Below are positions 24,769 through 36,790 of a stretch of DNA of 64,000 nt, one piece after another. The notes under the pieces were generated by a model. The model was not told the DNA's origin, did not search any database, and saw only the letters and a list, made by a program, of their open reading frames with translations. Numbering within the stretch: position 1 is the stretch's first letter; every line of letters starts with the position of its first letter. Position numbers and translations under genes: made by a program. Origin of the DNA: Paraperlucidibaca baekdonensis (GTDB taxonomy: Bacteria; Pseudomonadota; Gammaproteobacteria; Pseudomonadales; Moraxellaceae). The DNA lies in contig NZ_QUNR01000003.1 in the NCBI RefSeq assembly GCF_003387535.1, forward strand, positions 248,001 through 312,000. Reading direction: 5' to 3'.

Positions 24769-27243
24769 TTAGACTTCGCGCAGCATGGTGGCCGGCGCAC
24801 TGCGCCAGATTCGGCGCAAGGCCATCATGCCAATGCTGCCAGTGAGCGCGGCTGAGCTTAGCGGGATGTAGAACCATAGCGCACCATGCAGCGTTGGGGG
24901 TAGCTCAAGCACGTAAATATATAAGACGGCGGTCATCAGCTCTGTGAGGGCCGCCGCGAGTAGGCCGGCAAGGGCACCGAGGAGTAGCATTTCCGATAAT
25001 CCGCGCTGCATGAGCTGGCGACGGCTAGCACCTAAGGCGCGCAGCAAAGCTGCTTCGTGGCGGCGCTGATCTTGGCCTGCCGCCAGACAGGCGAGCAACA
25101 CCAACACGCCAGCGGCGAGTACAAACAGCAGAACAAACTCGATGGCGCGCGAGACATTATCGAGCAGCTGCCGCACTTGGCCCATGACGGCGGCGACATC
25201 GATTAACACCACGGTGGGAAAGCGCTTGATGAGCGTGGTGAGCACCTGGCGTTGCGTGGCTGGCACGTAGAATGCGGTGAGGTAGGTGGCTGGAAAATCC
25301 GCCAAGGCCTCGGGTGGAAACACCATATAGAAGTTAGGCTGAAAACTGTCCCAGTCGACTTGTCGTAAGCTGGTCACGGTGGCGTCGATGTCGCCCTCGG
25401 CGAGACTAAAGCGCAGACGATCACCGAGGCCAATGCCGAGTTTTTCGGCGAGCTTAGACTCCACCGAGACCGGCCATGGCGCCTGTGTTGGAGTTGGCCA
25501 CCACTGGCCATCGAGCACGATATTGCCGGCCGGCACGGTGGCTGAGACGGTGAGGTTGAGCTCGCGGTTTAAGGCTTCTTGGCGCGGCTCATCTTTACTA
25601 ACGGCGCGTTGCACTGGCGCATCGTTGATGGCCGCGAGGCGACCGCGAATGACCGGGTAGAGCGCCTCAAGACGGATGCCGGCATCGGTTAATGTGTCGC
25701 GAAAAGCGCGGGTGTCATCGATGCCTAAAGCAAACTGATTTGGGGCTTGCTCGGGTAGTTTATTTTGCCAAGCGTTGATGAGTTCGCCGCGCACACTGGT
25801 GACCAAGAGCATGGCCGTGAGACCAATGCTGAGCGCCAAAATTTGCACGCTGCAGGCCTGCGGTTGCCGCCATATATCACGCAAACCGAGCAGGCTTTTG
25901 GGCAGGGCACGCTCGCCAAATGCGCGACGCAAGAGACCCAAGACACTGCGCAGCAACAGCATGAGCAAGACAGCCAAGGCACTGCCACCGACAACTAATA
26001 GCAGCGTTAGTTGCCAACGCCCAGTTTCCAGCACCAGTAGCAACGTCAGGGCGGCCAAGGCGAGTACGCTGACGGCGATAAAGCTCATGGATACCGGCGC
26101 TAATTCGCGGCGCATCACGCGTAATGGCGAGACGCGAAAGAGGCCAATGAGCGCTGGCAACGCAAAGCCGCCGAGTGTCAGTGTGGCGGTGGCAATGCCG
26201 GTGAGCAATGGCCGTTGCCAAGCGAAGTCGAGCTCAGCGCTGGGCAGCAGGCTATCGAGCACATGAAATAATAGCCGTGAGGCAAGTGCACCGATTCCGG
26301 CACCGAGACCAATGGCCGCCAGCCAAATCAAGCCCAGCTGCCGCCAATAAATGCCCTGTACGCGCCGGCGGCTTGCGCCTAAGCAGCGCATTAAGGCAAT
26401 GGTGTCGAAATGCCGTTCGCTGTAGCGTCGCGCCGCCAGTGCCACGGCTAGGCCCGATAAAATCACCGCCGCAATGCCGGCGATACTCAAATAGTCACTG
26501 GCGCGCGCCAGTGGTGTGCCGACCTCACTGCGACCGCGCGCGACATCGAGTAGGCGCTCACCCACCGCCAGCTCAGATTCGAGTTCGGCATTGATGGCGC
26601 GGATGGCCGGCGCGGAACCGGCCATCAAGAGCCGATATTGCACGCGTGAGCCGGGCAATATCACGCCGGCACGGGCAACATCGGCGGCATTGATGAGTGC
26701 GCGCGGCGCGAAGGCGGAGAAATTGCCGCCTCGGTCGGGTTCTTGCGTGAGCACAGCCGCCACCCGCAATTGGCTATCGCCGAGTTGCACGAGATCATCG
26801 AGACGAACGCCAAGCAGCGCCATCAAGCGTTGATCGAGCCAAAGTGTGCCAGCGGCCGGTAGACTCTGCGCCGCCAACAGACGCTCACCGCGGCGAGCTT
26901 GTAGTGCCCCACGCAATGGATAACCGTCAGCAACAGCCTTCACGGCGGCGAGCTGAAAGTCATCGTTGTATTGAATCATGCTGGTGAACTCAGTCACCGT
27001 GGTGCGTTGCAGGCCTTGGGCATCGACGGCCTGCAACGTCTCCTCGCGCAAGGGTCGGCTGCTGTCGAGCACCAAGTCGGCACCAAGCAGGCTGGCGGCT
27101 TGGCGCGTGAGGCCAAGCTCTAAGCTGGCACTGAAAAAACGCAGGCTGGTGGTCGCGGCCACCGCAAGAATCAGTGCCATGACCAAGAGCATGAGCTCGC
27201 CGGCGCGCAGATCGCGCAGCAGCAGTCGCCAGGCTAATGTCAT
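24769..27243 (-). CDS. ybbP: ABC transporter permease, FtsX-type (YbbP-like)
   Basis: An 824-residue membrane protein with two FtsX-type permease domains: an N-terminal helix at residues 16-40 followed by a large extracytoplasmic part, a block of helices near 265-450, and a second large exported domain before four C-terminal helices around 700-820. This is the architecture of YbbP, which with YbbA is encoded next to tesA in Escherichia coli. Its ATG overlaps the stop of the ATPase gene as ATGA. The substrate of such exporters is unclear. Confidence 0.88.
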   Translation of the reverse strand: MTLAWRLLLRDLRAGELMLLVMALILAVAATTSLRFFSASLELGLTRQAASLLGADLVLDSSRPLREETLQAVDAQGLQRTTVTEFTSMIQYNDDFQLAAVKAVADGYPLRGALQARRGERLLAAQSLPAAGTLWLDQRLMALLGVRLDDLVQLGDSQLRVAAVLTQEPDRGGNFSAFAPRALINAADVARAGVILPGSRVQYRLLMAGSAPAIRAINAELESELAVGERLLDVARGRSEVGTPLARASDYLSIAGIAAVILSGLAVALAARRYSERHFDTIALMRCLGASRRRVQGIYWRQLGLIWLAAIGLGAGIGALASRLLFHVLDSLLPSAELDFAWQRPLLTGIATATLTLGGFALPALIGLFRVSPLRVMRRELAPVSMSFIAVSVLALAALTLLLVLETGRWQLTLLLVVGGSALAVLLMLLLRSVLGLLRRAFGERALPKSLLGLRDIWRQPQACSVQILALSIGLTAMLLVTSVRGELINAWQNKLPEQAPNQFALGIDDTRAFRDTLTDAGIRLEALYPVIRGRLAAINDAPVQRAVSKDEPRQEALNRELNLTVSATVPAGNIVLDGQWWPTPTQAPWPVSVESKLAEKLGIGLGDRLRFSLAEGDIDATVTSLRQVDWDSFQPNFYMVFPPEALADFPATYLTAFYVPATQRQVLTTLIKRFPTVVLIDVAAVMGQVRQLLDNVSRAIEFVLLFVLAAGVLVLLACLAAGQDQRRHEAALLRALGASRRQLMQRGLSEMLLLGALAGLLAAALTELMTAVLYIYVLELPPTLHGALWFYIPLSSAALTGSIGMMALRRIWRSAPATMLREV

Positions 27244-27929
27244 GTGCTTGCACTCGCCATAAGACGGCCCGCGTCGAGATGAAGTTGGCGCTGGCAACGC
27301 GCCGCTAAAGCGTCATCGTGAGTAACTAACACCAGCGTGGTGCCGGCCTCAGCATGTGCCTCAAATAGCAGCTCAATAATCTGCGCGCCAGTGCGGCTGT
27401 CGAGATTGCCCGTGGGCTCATCGGCCAAGAGTAACTGCGGTTGGCAAGCAAAAGCGCGGGCAATGGCAACGCGCTGTTGTTCGCCGCCGGACAGCTGGCG
27501 CGGTGTATGCGCCTCGCGCGCGCCAAGTCCCACGCGTGCAAGCCAATGCCGGGCGGTGTCGCGGGCGGGTAAGCCGGCGAGCTCTAAAGGCAGCATGACA
27601 TTTTCCAGCGCACTCAAATGCGGGAGCAACTGAAAACTCTGGAAGACAAAGCCAATCAGGCGTTGGCGCAGCGCGGCGCGTTGGTCTTCATTGAGCGCAC
27701 CGAGCTGCTGACCGGCCAGCCACACTTCGCCACGGCTCGCCACATCCAAGCCCGCCAGTAGGCCGAGCAGGGTGGATTTCCCCGAGCCTGAGTTGCCGGT
27801 AATCGCCACGCTATCCCCTGCGTTGATGGATAGGTTGATGTCGGTCAGTATGTGAAGCTGACCACTTTCCACGGCGACCGATTGTTGCAGGTGGCGTGTC
27901 TCAATAAATTTTGGAGTGTTTGACGTCAT
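27240..27929 (-). CDS. ybbA: ABC transporter ATP-binding protein (YbbA-like)
   Basis: A 229-residue ABC ATPase with Walker [11 protein letters not shown]-loop (VFQSFQLLP), signature LSGGEQQR, Walker B LLLADEP and the H-loop His in LVTHDD. It belongs to the LolD/MacB-type exporter ATPases and serves the downstream FtsX-type permease. The start ATG at 27929 shares the palindrome CATG with the divergent tesA start, so the two start codons overlap head to head. Confidence 0.93.
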   Translation of the reverse strand: MTSNTPKFIETRHLQQSVAVESGQLHILTDINLSINAGDSVAITGNSGSGKSTLLGLLAGLDVASRGEVWLAGQQLGALNEDQRAALRQRLIGFVFQSFQLLPHLSALENVMLPLELAGLPARDTARHWLARVGLGAREAHTPRQLSGGEQQRVAIARAFACQPQLLLADEPTGNLDSRTGAQIIELLFEAHAEAGTTLVLVTHDDALAARCQRQLHLDAGRLMASAST

Positions 27930-28548
27930 GCGTACCTGGTTACGATTCGTGTATGGAGCCGCGCTGTGCTTGGTCATGTGGCCTGCCTCAGCCGCATCGA
28001 TTTTGATTATGGGCGATAGTATCAGCGCAGCCTATGGCATGGACATTGAACAGGGTTGGGTGCGTTTGCTCGATCAGCGCCTGAGCCAGCGCGCGCCGGG
28101 GCAACATACGGTCATTAATGCCAGTGTCAGCGGTGAAACCACCAGTGGCGGTGTGCGGCGACTGCCGGCCTTGCTCAAGCAGCATCGCCCCGAGGTGGTG
28201 GTCTTGGAGCTCGGCGGCAATGATGGCCTGCGCGGTCAACCGCCTAAGCTCATGGCAACTAACTTGGCGCGCATGATTCGCCAGTCACGCCAAGCCGGCG
28301 CCCGCGTGATACTGCTCGGCATGCAAATTCCGCCAAACTATGGTCGCGCCTACACCACGGCGTTTGCTCAGGTGTATCCCACGGTGGCCGAGGCGGAAGG
28401 CGCGGCGCTGCTGCCATTTTTTCTCGATGGGGTGGGCGGTGTGCCGGCTCTCATGCAGGCCGATGGCATCCATCCTAATGCGCAAGCGCAGGCACGCCTG
28501 CTGAGCTTGGCTTGGCCATTGATCGAGACAGCGTTAAAGGCCCGTTAG
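27928..28548 (+). CDS. tesA: Multifunctional acyl-CoA thioesterase I / lysophospholipase L1, periplasmic
   Basis: A 206-residue GDSL esterase. The signal peptide spans about residues 1-22 (ending SAA). The catalytic Ser31 is in GDSIS, block III GGND is near residue 89, and the Asp/His pair is in DGIHPN. The family hydrolyses acyl-CoA, lysophospholipid and other esters in the periplasm. It is divergent from ybbA as in E. coli and related genera. The ATG at 27928 with GGAG 12 bases upstream is chosen over an in-frame GTG at 27916. It ends four bases into the convergent TadG-like gene. Confidence 0.92.
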   Translation: MRTWLRFVYGAALCLVMWPASAASILIMGDSISAAYGMDIEQGWVRLLDQRLSQRAPGQHTVINASVSGETTSGGVRRLPALLKQHRPEVVVLELGGNDGLRGQPPKLMATNLARMIRQSRQAGARVILLGMQIPPNYGRAYTTAFAQVYPTVAEAEGAALLPFFLDGVGGVPALMQADGIHPNAQAQARLLSLAWPLIETALKAR

Positions 28549-30560
28549 CGCACTAATGACACGCCCTGATTGGCGTCGCAGCTGAGGTTGGCGGAGACCT
28601 CGGTGTTTGCCAAATCTAAGCCTAAGTTATTGAGCAAGAGCGTCACGATGGGGTCGAGCAGTGGCGACAATAGGCTGCTCACTGCCGTTTGTAAGAGCGC
28701 CACCACGCTATTGATGGTGCTGCCAAGCAGCATCAGCACGCTGCCAATGCCGTTGCCATTGCTCTCGTAGGCACTAATGCTCGGGCCGGCCAGTGTGCTG
28801 GTGAGACTGCTAATGAGCTGGCTGCTGCTGACCGACTGAAACTCCCCCTGAGTGCCTAACTCTGGCAGGTCTTCGTCATCGGGTGCTTGAAAAAGCAAGG
28901 TGGCGGAACTGCCCAAGACAGGTGTCTCTGCCATCAGCCCGAGGCCGCCCGCCGCAAACGGCACGCGTGCGCCGCATGTGTTGAAAATCAAAGTGCGCGT
29001 ACAGTCTTTCAATCCCAAATCCACCAATGCAATAGGCTCGACAATCGGTGCTGAAGTGGAGGCAAATATATTCGCGCGTGCGGCGGCGGCTGAGTTGCCC
29101 ATTTTGCCGATACGCAAGGTGGCGGCGGCGGTTTCAGTTGGCACGGTTAATGAACGGCTACTGCCTTGGCAGGTGAAGTCGCTAACCCGTGCATTGCCGC
29201 CGGCGAGATCAAGATTGATATCGAAACGAATGGGCGAGGGCAAAATGAGGATGTCTAGCTGGTCATAAGTCCCAATAAGCAGTGAGCCTAGGTTTAAAGA
29301 CAGTAGGCTATTCAGCACGTCGGTCAGCGAGCCAGTGAGTGAGTTGACGGCGCTAGTTAAACCGCTGACCAGTGAGCTTAGACTACTGCTTAAGGTCACG
29401 CTAAGGGCTAATCGCAGCTGTGCCGAGCGCACATAAATGCGATGCGGGCTGTCGTTGATCGCTAGATGCGCCTCTGCGCGTGCTTCCTCGGGGTTGCCGA
29501 TCGCGGCAAACTGCGGCGGCTCAATAACCTTAATGGCCAGATCGATGGAGTTGCCCAGCACATTGATCGGGATGATCGCGTTAATGGCGTTGTTTTGATT
29601 AGCCAATAAAATCACGGCTTGTACGAACTGGTAGAGCTGCACTTTGGCTTGCGCGCCATCGTAATCGGCATCGGGTGACAAGCTGAGGATATCGCCGAGT
29701 TTGAGCTGATTCGAGCTGGTTGATGTGGCCAATAAAATCGCATCCAGCGCGACGATTGAATCTAGCGCGCGAATGGTGGTATTGGGCACACCGTTTTGCG
29801 TTTCCAGCACATCAATCGCGGCTTGAATGAGCTCGCCGGTGCTGACATTCAGGGTCATTAAGCCGTCGTAGTTGCCGGCCTCGAGCGACAGATTGACCAT
29901 GAGTGTATCCATAAACTCAAAGAGATCGATGTCGGTATGAATCAAGCCATTCCACGCGCCCACTTTAATATCTAGGCTACCGCCTAACAGCCCACCGAAA
30001 ATGTCGCTAAGCAACTGAGCTTTGCTATTTTGCGTGATGTTGACATTGAGCAAGGTGCTGCGCAGCGTCAGCATGGCTAATGGCCCGCCACTCGCGGCGG
30101 CCGTGGCGGTGGCAGCTAAGGTTATGTCATGGCCCATGATGCCGCCGGCTATGAGGCTGGCAGGCGTGTCTTGCTCGACGCGTAAGGCGGTGGCGGCGCT
30201 GCTATTGCTGTCCTCGTCGAGCTGGCGCAGATTATTTTCAATGATGAGGGTGCCGCAGCGCGGAAGGGCGAGTCGGTGCTCGCTGTCGAGAGTGAAACCG
30301 TTGCGTGCCAAGCTTTCTTCGGCAATGGTTTGTGCGCTGCCATCGGTGCAGCGACCGCCGCGCGCGGCCACCTCAATGGCGGCGATATCGACCACGCGTT
30401 GTAAGTTACGTTTAATGACATAAAGCCGACCGGTGTCGACCACCATCGCCAAGCTCATCACGCCGAGTAGGAGAAAGCTCGCTGTCATCATCAACACCGC
30501 GCCGCGCTGGCGCGGGCGGGCAGCGTGACGTGGCGGTGAGTGTGTGCAATAGCTGTTCAT
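28545..30560 (-). CDS. TadG-like putative pilus-assembly/adhesion protein (orphan)
   Basis: A 671-residue protein. Residues about 20-55 form a TadE/TadG-like N-terminal segment: charged RQRG, a hydrophobic helix (AVLMMTASFLLLGVMSLAMV) and VDTGRLYVIKRNLQRVVDIA. The remainder is exported, Ser- and Ala-rich and probably repetitive beta structure, with a few Cys near the ends. It is alone here: no tad secretion genes are visible. The ATG at 30560 has a weak ribosome site, and a TTG at 30578 is an alternative. The role is unknown. Confidence 0.7.
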   Translation of the reverse strand: MNSYCTHSPPRHAARPRQRGAVLMMTASFLLLGVMSLAMVVDTGRLYVIKRNLQRVVDIAAIEVAARGGRCTDGSAQTIAEESLARNGFTLDSEHRLALPRCGTLIIENNLRQLDEDSNSSAATALRVEQDTPASLIAGGIMGHDITLAATATAAASGGPLAMLTLRSTLLNVNITQNSKAQLLSDIFGGLLGGSLDIKVGAWNGLIHTDIDLFEFMDTLMVNLSLEAGNYDGLMTLNVSTGELIQAAIDVLETQNGVPNTTIRALDSIVALDAILLATSTSSNQLKLGDILSLSPDADYDGAQAKVQLYQFVQAVILLANQNNAINAIIPINVLGNSIDLAIKVIEPPQFAAIGNPEEARAEAHLAINDSPHRIYVRSAQLRLALSVTLSSSLSSLVSGLTSAVNSLTGSLTDVLNSLLSLNLGSLLIGTYDQLDILILPSPIRFDINLDLAGGNARVSDFTCQGSSRSLTVPTETAAATLRIGKMGNSAAAARANIFASTSAPIVEPIALVDLGLKDCTRTLIFNTCGARVPFAAGGLGLMAETPVLGSSATLLFQAPDDEDLPELGTQGEFQSVSSSQLISSLTSTLAGPSISAYESNGNGIGSVLMLLGSTINSVVALLQTAVSSLLSPLLDPIVTLLLNNLGLDLANTEVSANLSCDANQGVSLVR

Positions 30561-30653
30561 GCCTTGAGCATGCGCCAACTATTTCAGCGATGCGTTTCAA
30601 GTCGTATCAATGGGTATCGATCTTGTAACTTGGCGGCCTGTCAGCCAAATTCT

Positions 30654-31997
30654 CTACGTCACGCCCTGTGCGAGCATGGCATTAGCAACTTTCACAAAGC
30701 CGGCAATATTGGCGCCGTCTACATAGCTAATTGAGCCATTGTCGCGACGACCGTATTGCGCACAGGCTCGGTGGATGCCGCACATGATTTCTTGCAAACG
30801 CTGATCGACTTCCTCTTGCGTCCACGACAGGCGCATGGCGTTTTGGCTCATCTCTAAGCCAGAGGTGGCCACGCCGCCGGCGTTACTGGCTTTGCCCGGT
30901 GCATACAAAATATGGTTGTCTTCAAACAGCGACACGGCAGCCAATGTGCAGGGCATATTGGCGCCTTCGGCAATGCAGATCACATTGTTGCGAATCAACG
31001 TTTTGGCGTCTTCTTCGTCTAACTCATTTTGTGTGGCACAAGGCAGTGCGACATCAACCGCGACATGCCAGGGGCGCTGATTTGCCTTAAAATCTGCGCC
31101 AATGCGCTCGGCATAATCACTGATGCGCCCGTATTCGACATTTTTGATTTGCTGCAATAACGCGAGTTTTTCAGGCGTAAAGCCGTCTTCGTCGATTACC
31201 ACGCCTGAGGAATCAGAAGCCGTAATGACTTTTGCGCCTAAACTCATGGCTTTCTCGATGGCGTACTGAGCCACATTACCAGAGCCTGACACCGCCACGC
31301 GTAAGCCATCGAGTGTTTTGTTTTGTTCCGCCAGCATGTATTTGGCAAAATACACGACGCCATAACCGGTGGCTTCAGGTCGCACCAGTGAGCCGCCAAA
31401 ACTCATGCCTTTGCCGGTAAATACGCAATCGGCTTGGTTGGTGAGTTTTTTATACATGCCCGCCATATAACCGACTTCGCGTGCGCCAACGCCAATATCG
31501 CCCGCCGGCACATCGGTGTTGGAGCCAATATGTCGATACAGCTCGGTGATGAACGATTGGCAAAAGCGCATAATTTCGCGATCGCTTTTGCCTTTCGGGT
31601 CGAAATCCGAGCCGCCTTTGCCGCCACCAATAGGCAGCGTGGTCAGGGAGTTCTTCAGGGTTTGTTCAAAAGCCAAAAATTTGAGAATGGCTAAATTGAC
31701 CGAGGGGTGGAAACGAATGCCCCCTTTATACGGGCCAATGGCTGAATTATGTTGCACGCGATAACCGCGATTGACCTGTACATTGCCGGCATCATCTAAC
31801 CAAGACACACGGAAAATCATAATGCGCTCGGGTTCAACTAGGCGTTCTAACAAGCTATTTTCAGCATAATGACTGTTTGCTTTTAAAAACGACCAAATAC
31901 TATCAATGAACTCACTGACCGCTTGAATAAACTCGGCCTGGCCAGGGTTTTGTTGCCGAACGGTCTCGATAAAGTCGTTGCTATTAGAAAACTTCAT
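30654..31997 (-). CDS. gdhA: NADP-specific glutamate dehydrogenase
   Basis: A 447-residue enzyme of ammonia assimilation: 2-oxoglutarate + NH4+ + NADPH to glutamate. The substrate-binding region GPYKGGIRFHPSVN, the catalytic Lys in PIGGGKGGSDFDPKGKSD and the Rossmann GSGNVAQYA are visible, and length is that of hexameric family I GDH. Its strand and length are consistent with NADPH use. The gene is divergent from katG across a 163-base intergenic region. Confidence 0.96.
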   Translation of the reverse strand: MKFSNSNDFIETVRQQNPGQAEFIQAVSEFIDSIWSFLKANSHYAENSLLERLVEPERIMIFRVSWLDDAGNVQVNRGYRVQHNSAIGPYKGGIRFHPSVNLAILKFLAFEQTLKNSLTTLPIGGGKGGSDFDPKGKSDREIMRFCQSFITELYRHIGSNTDVPAGDIGVGAREVGYMAGMYKKLTNQADCVFTGKGMSFGGSLVRPEATGYGVVYFAKYMLAEQNKTLDGLRVAVSGSGNVAQYAIEKAMSLGAKVITASDSSGVVIDEDGFTPEKLALLQQIKNVEYGRISDYAERIGADFKANQRPWHVAVDVALPCATQNELDEEDAKTLIRNNVICIAEGANMPCTLAAVSLFEDNHILYAPGKASNAGGVATSGLEMSQNAMRLSWTQEEVDQRLQEIMCGIHRACAQYGRRDNGSISYVDGANIAGFVKVANAMLAQGVT

Positions 31998-32124
31998 GCG
32001 CTGTTCGACCTCAACAATTAAAATTTAAATTAGTCATTAAGAGAACACAGATTACCTAAAAGTTATATACGCACTGACTCTTCATCAGCGTGTGGCGTTA
32101 GCCATGCGGGCCAATTAGCAGTAG

Positions 32125-34323
<2,199 letters not shown>

Positions 34324-34332
34324 GCGCCAAGC

Positions 34333-34368
34333 AAAAAGCCGTGACCTTTTATAGGCCACGGCTTTTTT
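34333..34368. terminator. Rho-independent terminator (katG)
   Basis: AAAAAGCCGTG and CACGGCTTTTT form an 11-bp stem with a small internal mismatch and a short T-rich loop, followed by T. Located nine bases after the katG stop; with its A-run on the other side it may also serve the convergent desaturase gene. Confidence 0.85.
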
Positions 34369-34422
34369 ATTGTCCGTCGGTTCTAACGGGCTTTTCGCTG
34401 CGCGATGTTGACTACTGTGCGT

Positions 34423-35511
34423 CTAAGACGAGGTTTGCGCGAGTTTCAAAGAGCGTTTTTCTGGCGATGATGGCAGTGCATGCCGCACAATGCGCCACAG
34501 CACTTGGCTAAACTGGCTGACAAAACGGCCTTCATTGTAGGGAATATCTAGGCGCTGGCAGGTCGCTTTCACCTCCGTAGCCATAGCGGCGTAGCGGTGC
34601 GCGGGCACATCGGGAAATAAATGATGCTCAATTTGATGGCTTAAGTTGCCGGTCATCAGGTTGAAAAACTTGCCGCCGCGCAGGTTCGAGGAGCCTAAAA
34701 TCTGGCGGTAATACCAGTGCCCACGGCTCTCGTTTTTCAGCACGCTTTTCGGGAAGATCTGCGCGTCTTTGGTGAAATGACCGCAGAAAATCACCACAAA
34801 TGTCCAAACATTGCGAATGCCATTGGCGACGAAATTACCGGCAAATACCGACAAAAACATCGGGCCGGCGAGCAGCGGAAACACCACATAATCTTTCAGC
34901 AGCTGCTTTTGCATTTTGCGTTTCACCGGCTGCCATTCTTTCTGAAACTCGGCCTTGCTGGTTTTGCCAGTAAACACGCGACCCAAACGTAGCTCTTGGA
35001 TGGCAATGCCCCATTGAAACAGCAGCGCGAAAATCACCGTGTAGATGGGCTGCAGTAGGTAATGCGGCTTCCAGCGCTGCTCAGGAAATAAGCGCAAAAT
35101 GCCATAGCCAACGTCGTCGTCGACACCTTTTATATTGGTGTAGGTGTGGTGCATGACGTTGTGCGATTGCCGCCAGTTATCGCTGGTGCCGGCGATGTCC
35201 CATTCGTAGGTTTGGCCTTTGAGTTTGGGGTCGTTCATCCAGTCGTATTGGCCGTGCATCACGTTGTGCGCGACCTCCATATTTTCCATGATTTTCGACA
35301 CAGCCAACAGCAGCGTGCCGATCACCCAAAATACTGGGAAGAAGCTCAAAAACAGACAGGCGCGGCCTAAAAAGCCGGTGTAGCGCACGGTGGCGAGTAC
35401 GCGGCGAATGTAGCGTGCATCGTGCTCACCGACATCGGCCAAGGCTTTTTTGTGCATGGCATCGAAGGTGGTTTCGAGCTCGAGTAACTGTGTTTGCGTC
35501 AGAGTTTTCAT
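34423..35511 (-). CDS. Acyl-CoA/fatty acid desaturase (delta-9 type)
   Basis: A 362-residue membrane-bound desaturase. All three His boxes are present: HNVMH (HxxxH), HNVMHH (HxxxHH) near residues 115-121 and HQIEHH (HxxHH) near 295. It introduces a double bond into acyl chains using O2 and electrons supplied by a reductase. The ferredoxin-reductase-like gene upstream on the same strand is its likely partner, and a TetR regulator is divergent from that gene, the same trio as DesC-DesB-DesT in Pseudomonas and Rv3230c/DesA3 in mycobacteria. Confidence 0.92.
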   Translation of the reverse strand: MKTLTQTQLLELETTFDAMHKKALADVGEHDARYIRRVLATVRYTGFLGRACLFLSFFPVFWVIGTLLLAVSKIMENMEVAHNVMHGQYDWMNDPKLKGQTYEWDIAGTSDNWRQSHNVMHHTYTNIKGVDDDVGYGILRLFPEQRWKPHYLLQPIYTVIFALLFQWGIAIQELRLGRVFTGKTSKAEFQKEWQPVKRKMQKQLLKDYVVFPLLAGPMFLSVFAGNFVANGIRNVWTFVVIFCGHFTKDAQIFPKSVLKNESRGHWYYRQILGSSNLRGGKFFNLMTGNLSHQIEHHLFPDVPAHRYAAMATEVKATCQRLDIPYNEGRFVSQFSQVLWRIVRHALPSSPEKRSLKLAQTSS

Positions 35512-35585
35512 GGAGCATTCCTCGTCGAGGCGAGTGGTGGTCGTGATTGCCGCGCTGCTAAGTAGACACGCGGCGCCATCAGGTA

Positions 35586-36629
35586 TTACACATTGAGGGT
35601 TAAGTCAGAGCGCGCGCTGTTGATGCACAGCTTCAAGCCCGGGCTATCGCCGTCATGGCGGGCTTGCGTGATGATGTTTTCGCTAACGCCGCTGGCTTTT
35701 CCGCAGGCGCAGGTATTGCAAATGCCGCGGCGACAGCCCGAGGCCGGCGTGATGCCTTGCGCCTCTAAGGCCGGCAATAAGGGCTCGCCAGCGATCACTT
35801 GCACGACCTTGCCGCTGCGCGCCAGCGTGATATTAACCAGCTGCGTGGCATCGCTAATCACCACGGGCAATGAGAATGCCTCGCTTTGCAGCGGCAAGCC
35901 CTGAGCGCTAGCGATAGCCTCGGCACAGGCGATAAAACCGGCCGGGCCACAGGCCATCAGCTCGGGGCGTGGCGACTTATCTGTGGTGCTTGCTGAGACC
36001 ACATGCTCTGCATGTAAACGCGGCGCCTGCTCACTCTCGGTGCAGTACAGGTTGAATTGAAACAATGGCTCGCGCGCGGCCAACGCTATGAGCTGGTCTA
36101 TATGGCAGGCGTGTTCTCGAGTTTTCACCCAATACTGCAGCTGCGTGGGCCGTGTCAGCGGCTCATTGAGCAGGCTTAAAAATGGCGTGATGCCGCTGCC
36201 GGCGGCGAGCATGATGACCGGTGCGGTGCTGGCCGGCCAGGCGAGCTCGCCATAAGGTGCGCTGAGTTTCAGCCAATCACCGATGCTGGCCTGCGTTTGC
36301 GCCCAATGGCTGAAACGGCCATTCGGCACCTGCTGCACGGTGATTTGCAGCTCGCCGCTGGCCAGCGCACTTGGGCTGTAGCTGCGCGCCACCCAAGCGC
36401 CATTGATCGCTGCCGACACGGTGATGTGTTGGCCGGCGCGAAAGCCAGCAAAGGCTTTATTGGGTTTGATGGTCAGCGCCACGGCGTGTGCGGAGGCCGG
36501 CGTGATGTGGGTGATTTTGCCGCGCGGTTCAGCGCTGCGCAGGGGCGCGACATGGTCCTGCCAAAACGCCGCGACGTCGGCTGGCGCAATGGCATTTTTG
36601 AGCGCGGTGATGATCTGTTGAGCGGCCAT
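35586..36629 (-). CDS. Ferredoxin reductase-type flavoprotein with C-terminal [2Fe-2S] domain (desaturase electron donor)
   Basis: A 347-residue fusion of an FAD-binding domain (ARSYSP), an NAD(P)-binding domain (LAAGSGITPFLSLL) and a plant-type ferredoxin domain with CRRGICNTC and a fourth Cys in LKLCIN. It is arranged as in DesC/Rv3230c and feeds electrons to the desaturase encoded 74 bases downstream. The start at 36629 is the ATG with MAAQQIIT; the extra residues upstream lack ribosome support. Confidence 0.88.
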   Translation of the reverse strand: MAAQQIITALKNAIAPADVAAFWQDHVAPLRSAEPRGKITHITPASAHAVALTIKPNKAFAGFRAGQHITVSAAINGAWVARSYSPSALASGELQITVQQVPNGRFSHWAQTQASIGDWLKLSAPYGELAWPASTAPVIMLAAGSGITPFLSLLNEPLTRPTQLQYWVKTREHACHIDQLIALAAREPLFQFNLYCTESEQAPRLHAEHVVSASTTDKSPRPELMACGPAGFIACAEAIASAQGLPLQSEAFSLPVVISDATQLVNITLARSGKVVQVIAGEPLLPALEAQGITPASGCRRGICNTCACGKASGVSENIITQARHDGDSPGLKLCINSARSDLTLNV

Positions 36630-36671
36630 GATAAGCCCTCGCGTGGTCACTGGATGCGGTCATTATACGAC

Positions 36672-36715
36672 TGTCTATACAAATGTCTATGCACCTGTCT
36701 ATACATTTGTAAATG
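36672..36715. promoter_or_regulatory. Three phased 10-bp repeats plus palindrome, putative TetR operator
   Basis: TGTCTATACA at 36672-36681, TGTCTATGCA at 36684-36693 and TGTCTATACA at 36696-36705 repeat every 12 bases, followed by the near-palindrome CATTTGTAAATG at 36704-36715. They fill the region between the reductase gene and the divergent TetR gene. A TTGTAA and TACACT pair about 15 bases apart nearby could be the TetR-gene promoter overlapping the last repeat. Confidence 0.55.
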
Positions 36716-36790
36716 ACCGATAAGTCGCTACACTAAGCACTTGAGTAAGCGTGAAAATTATTTCTTTACGATGACCGCCGAGGACGCGCC

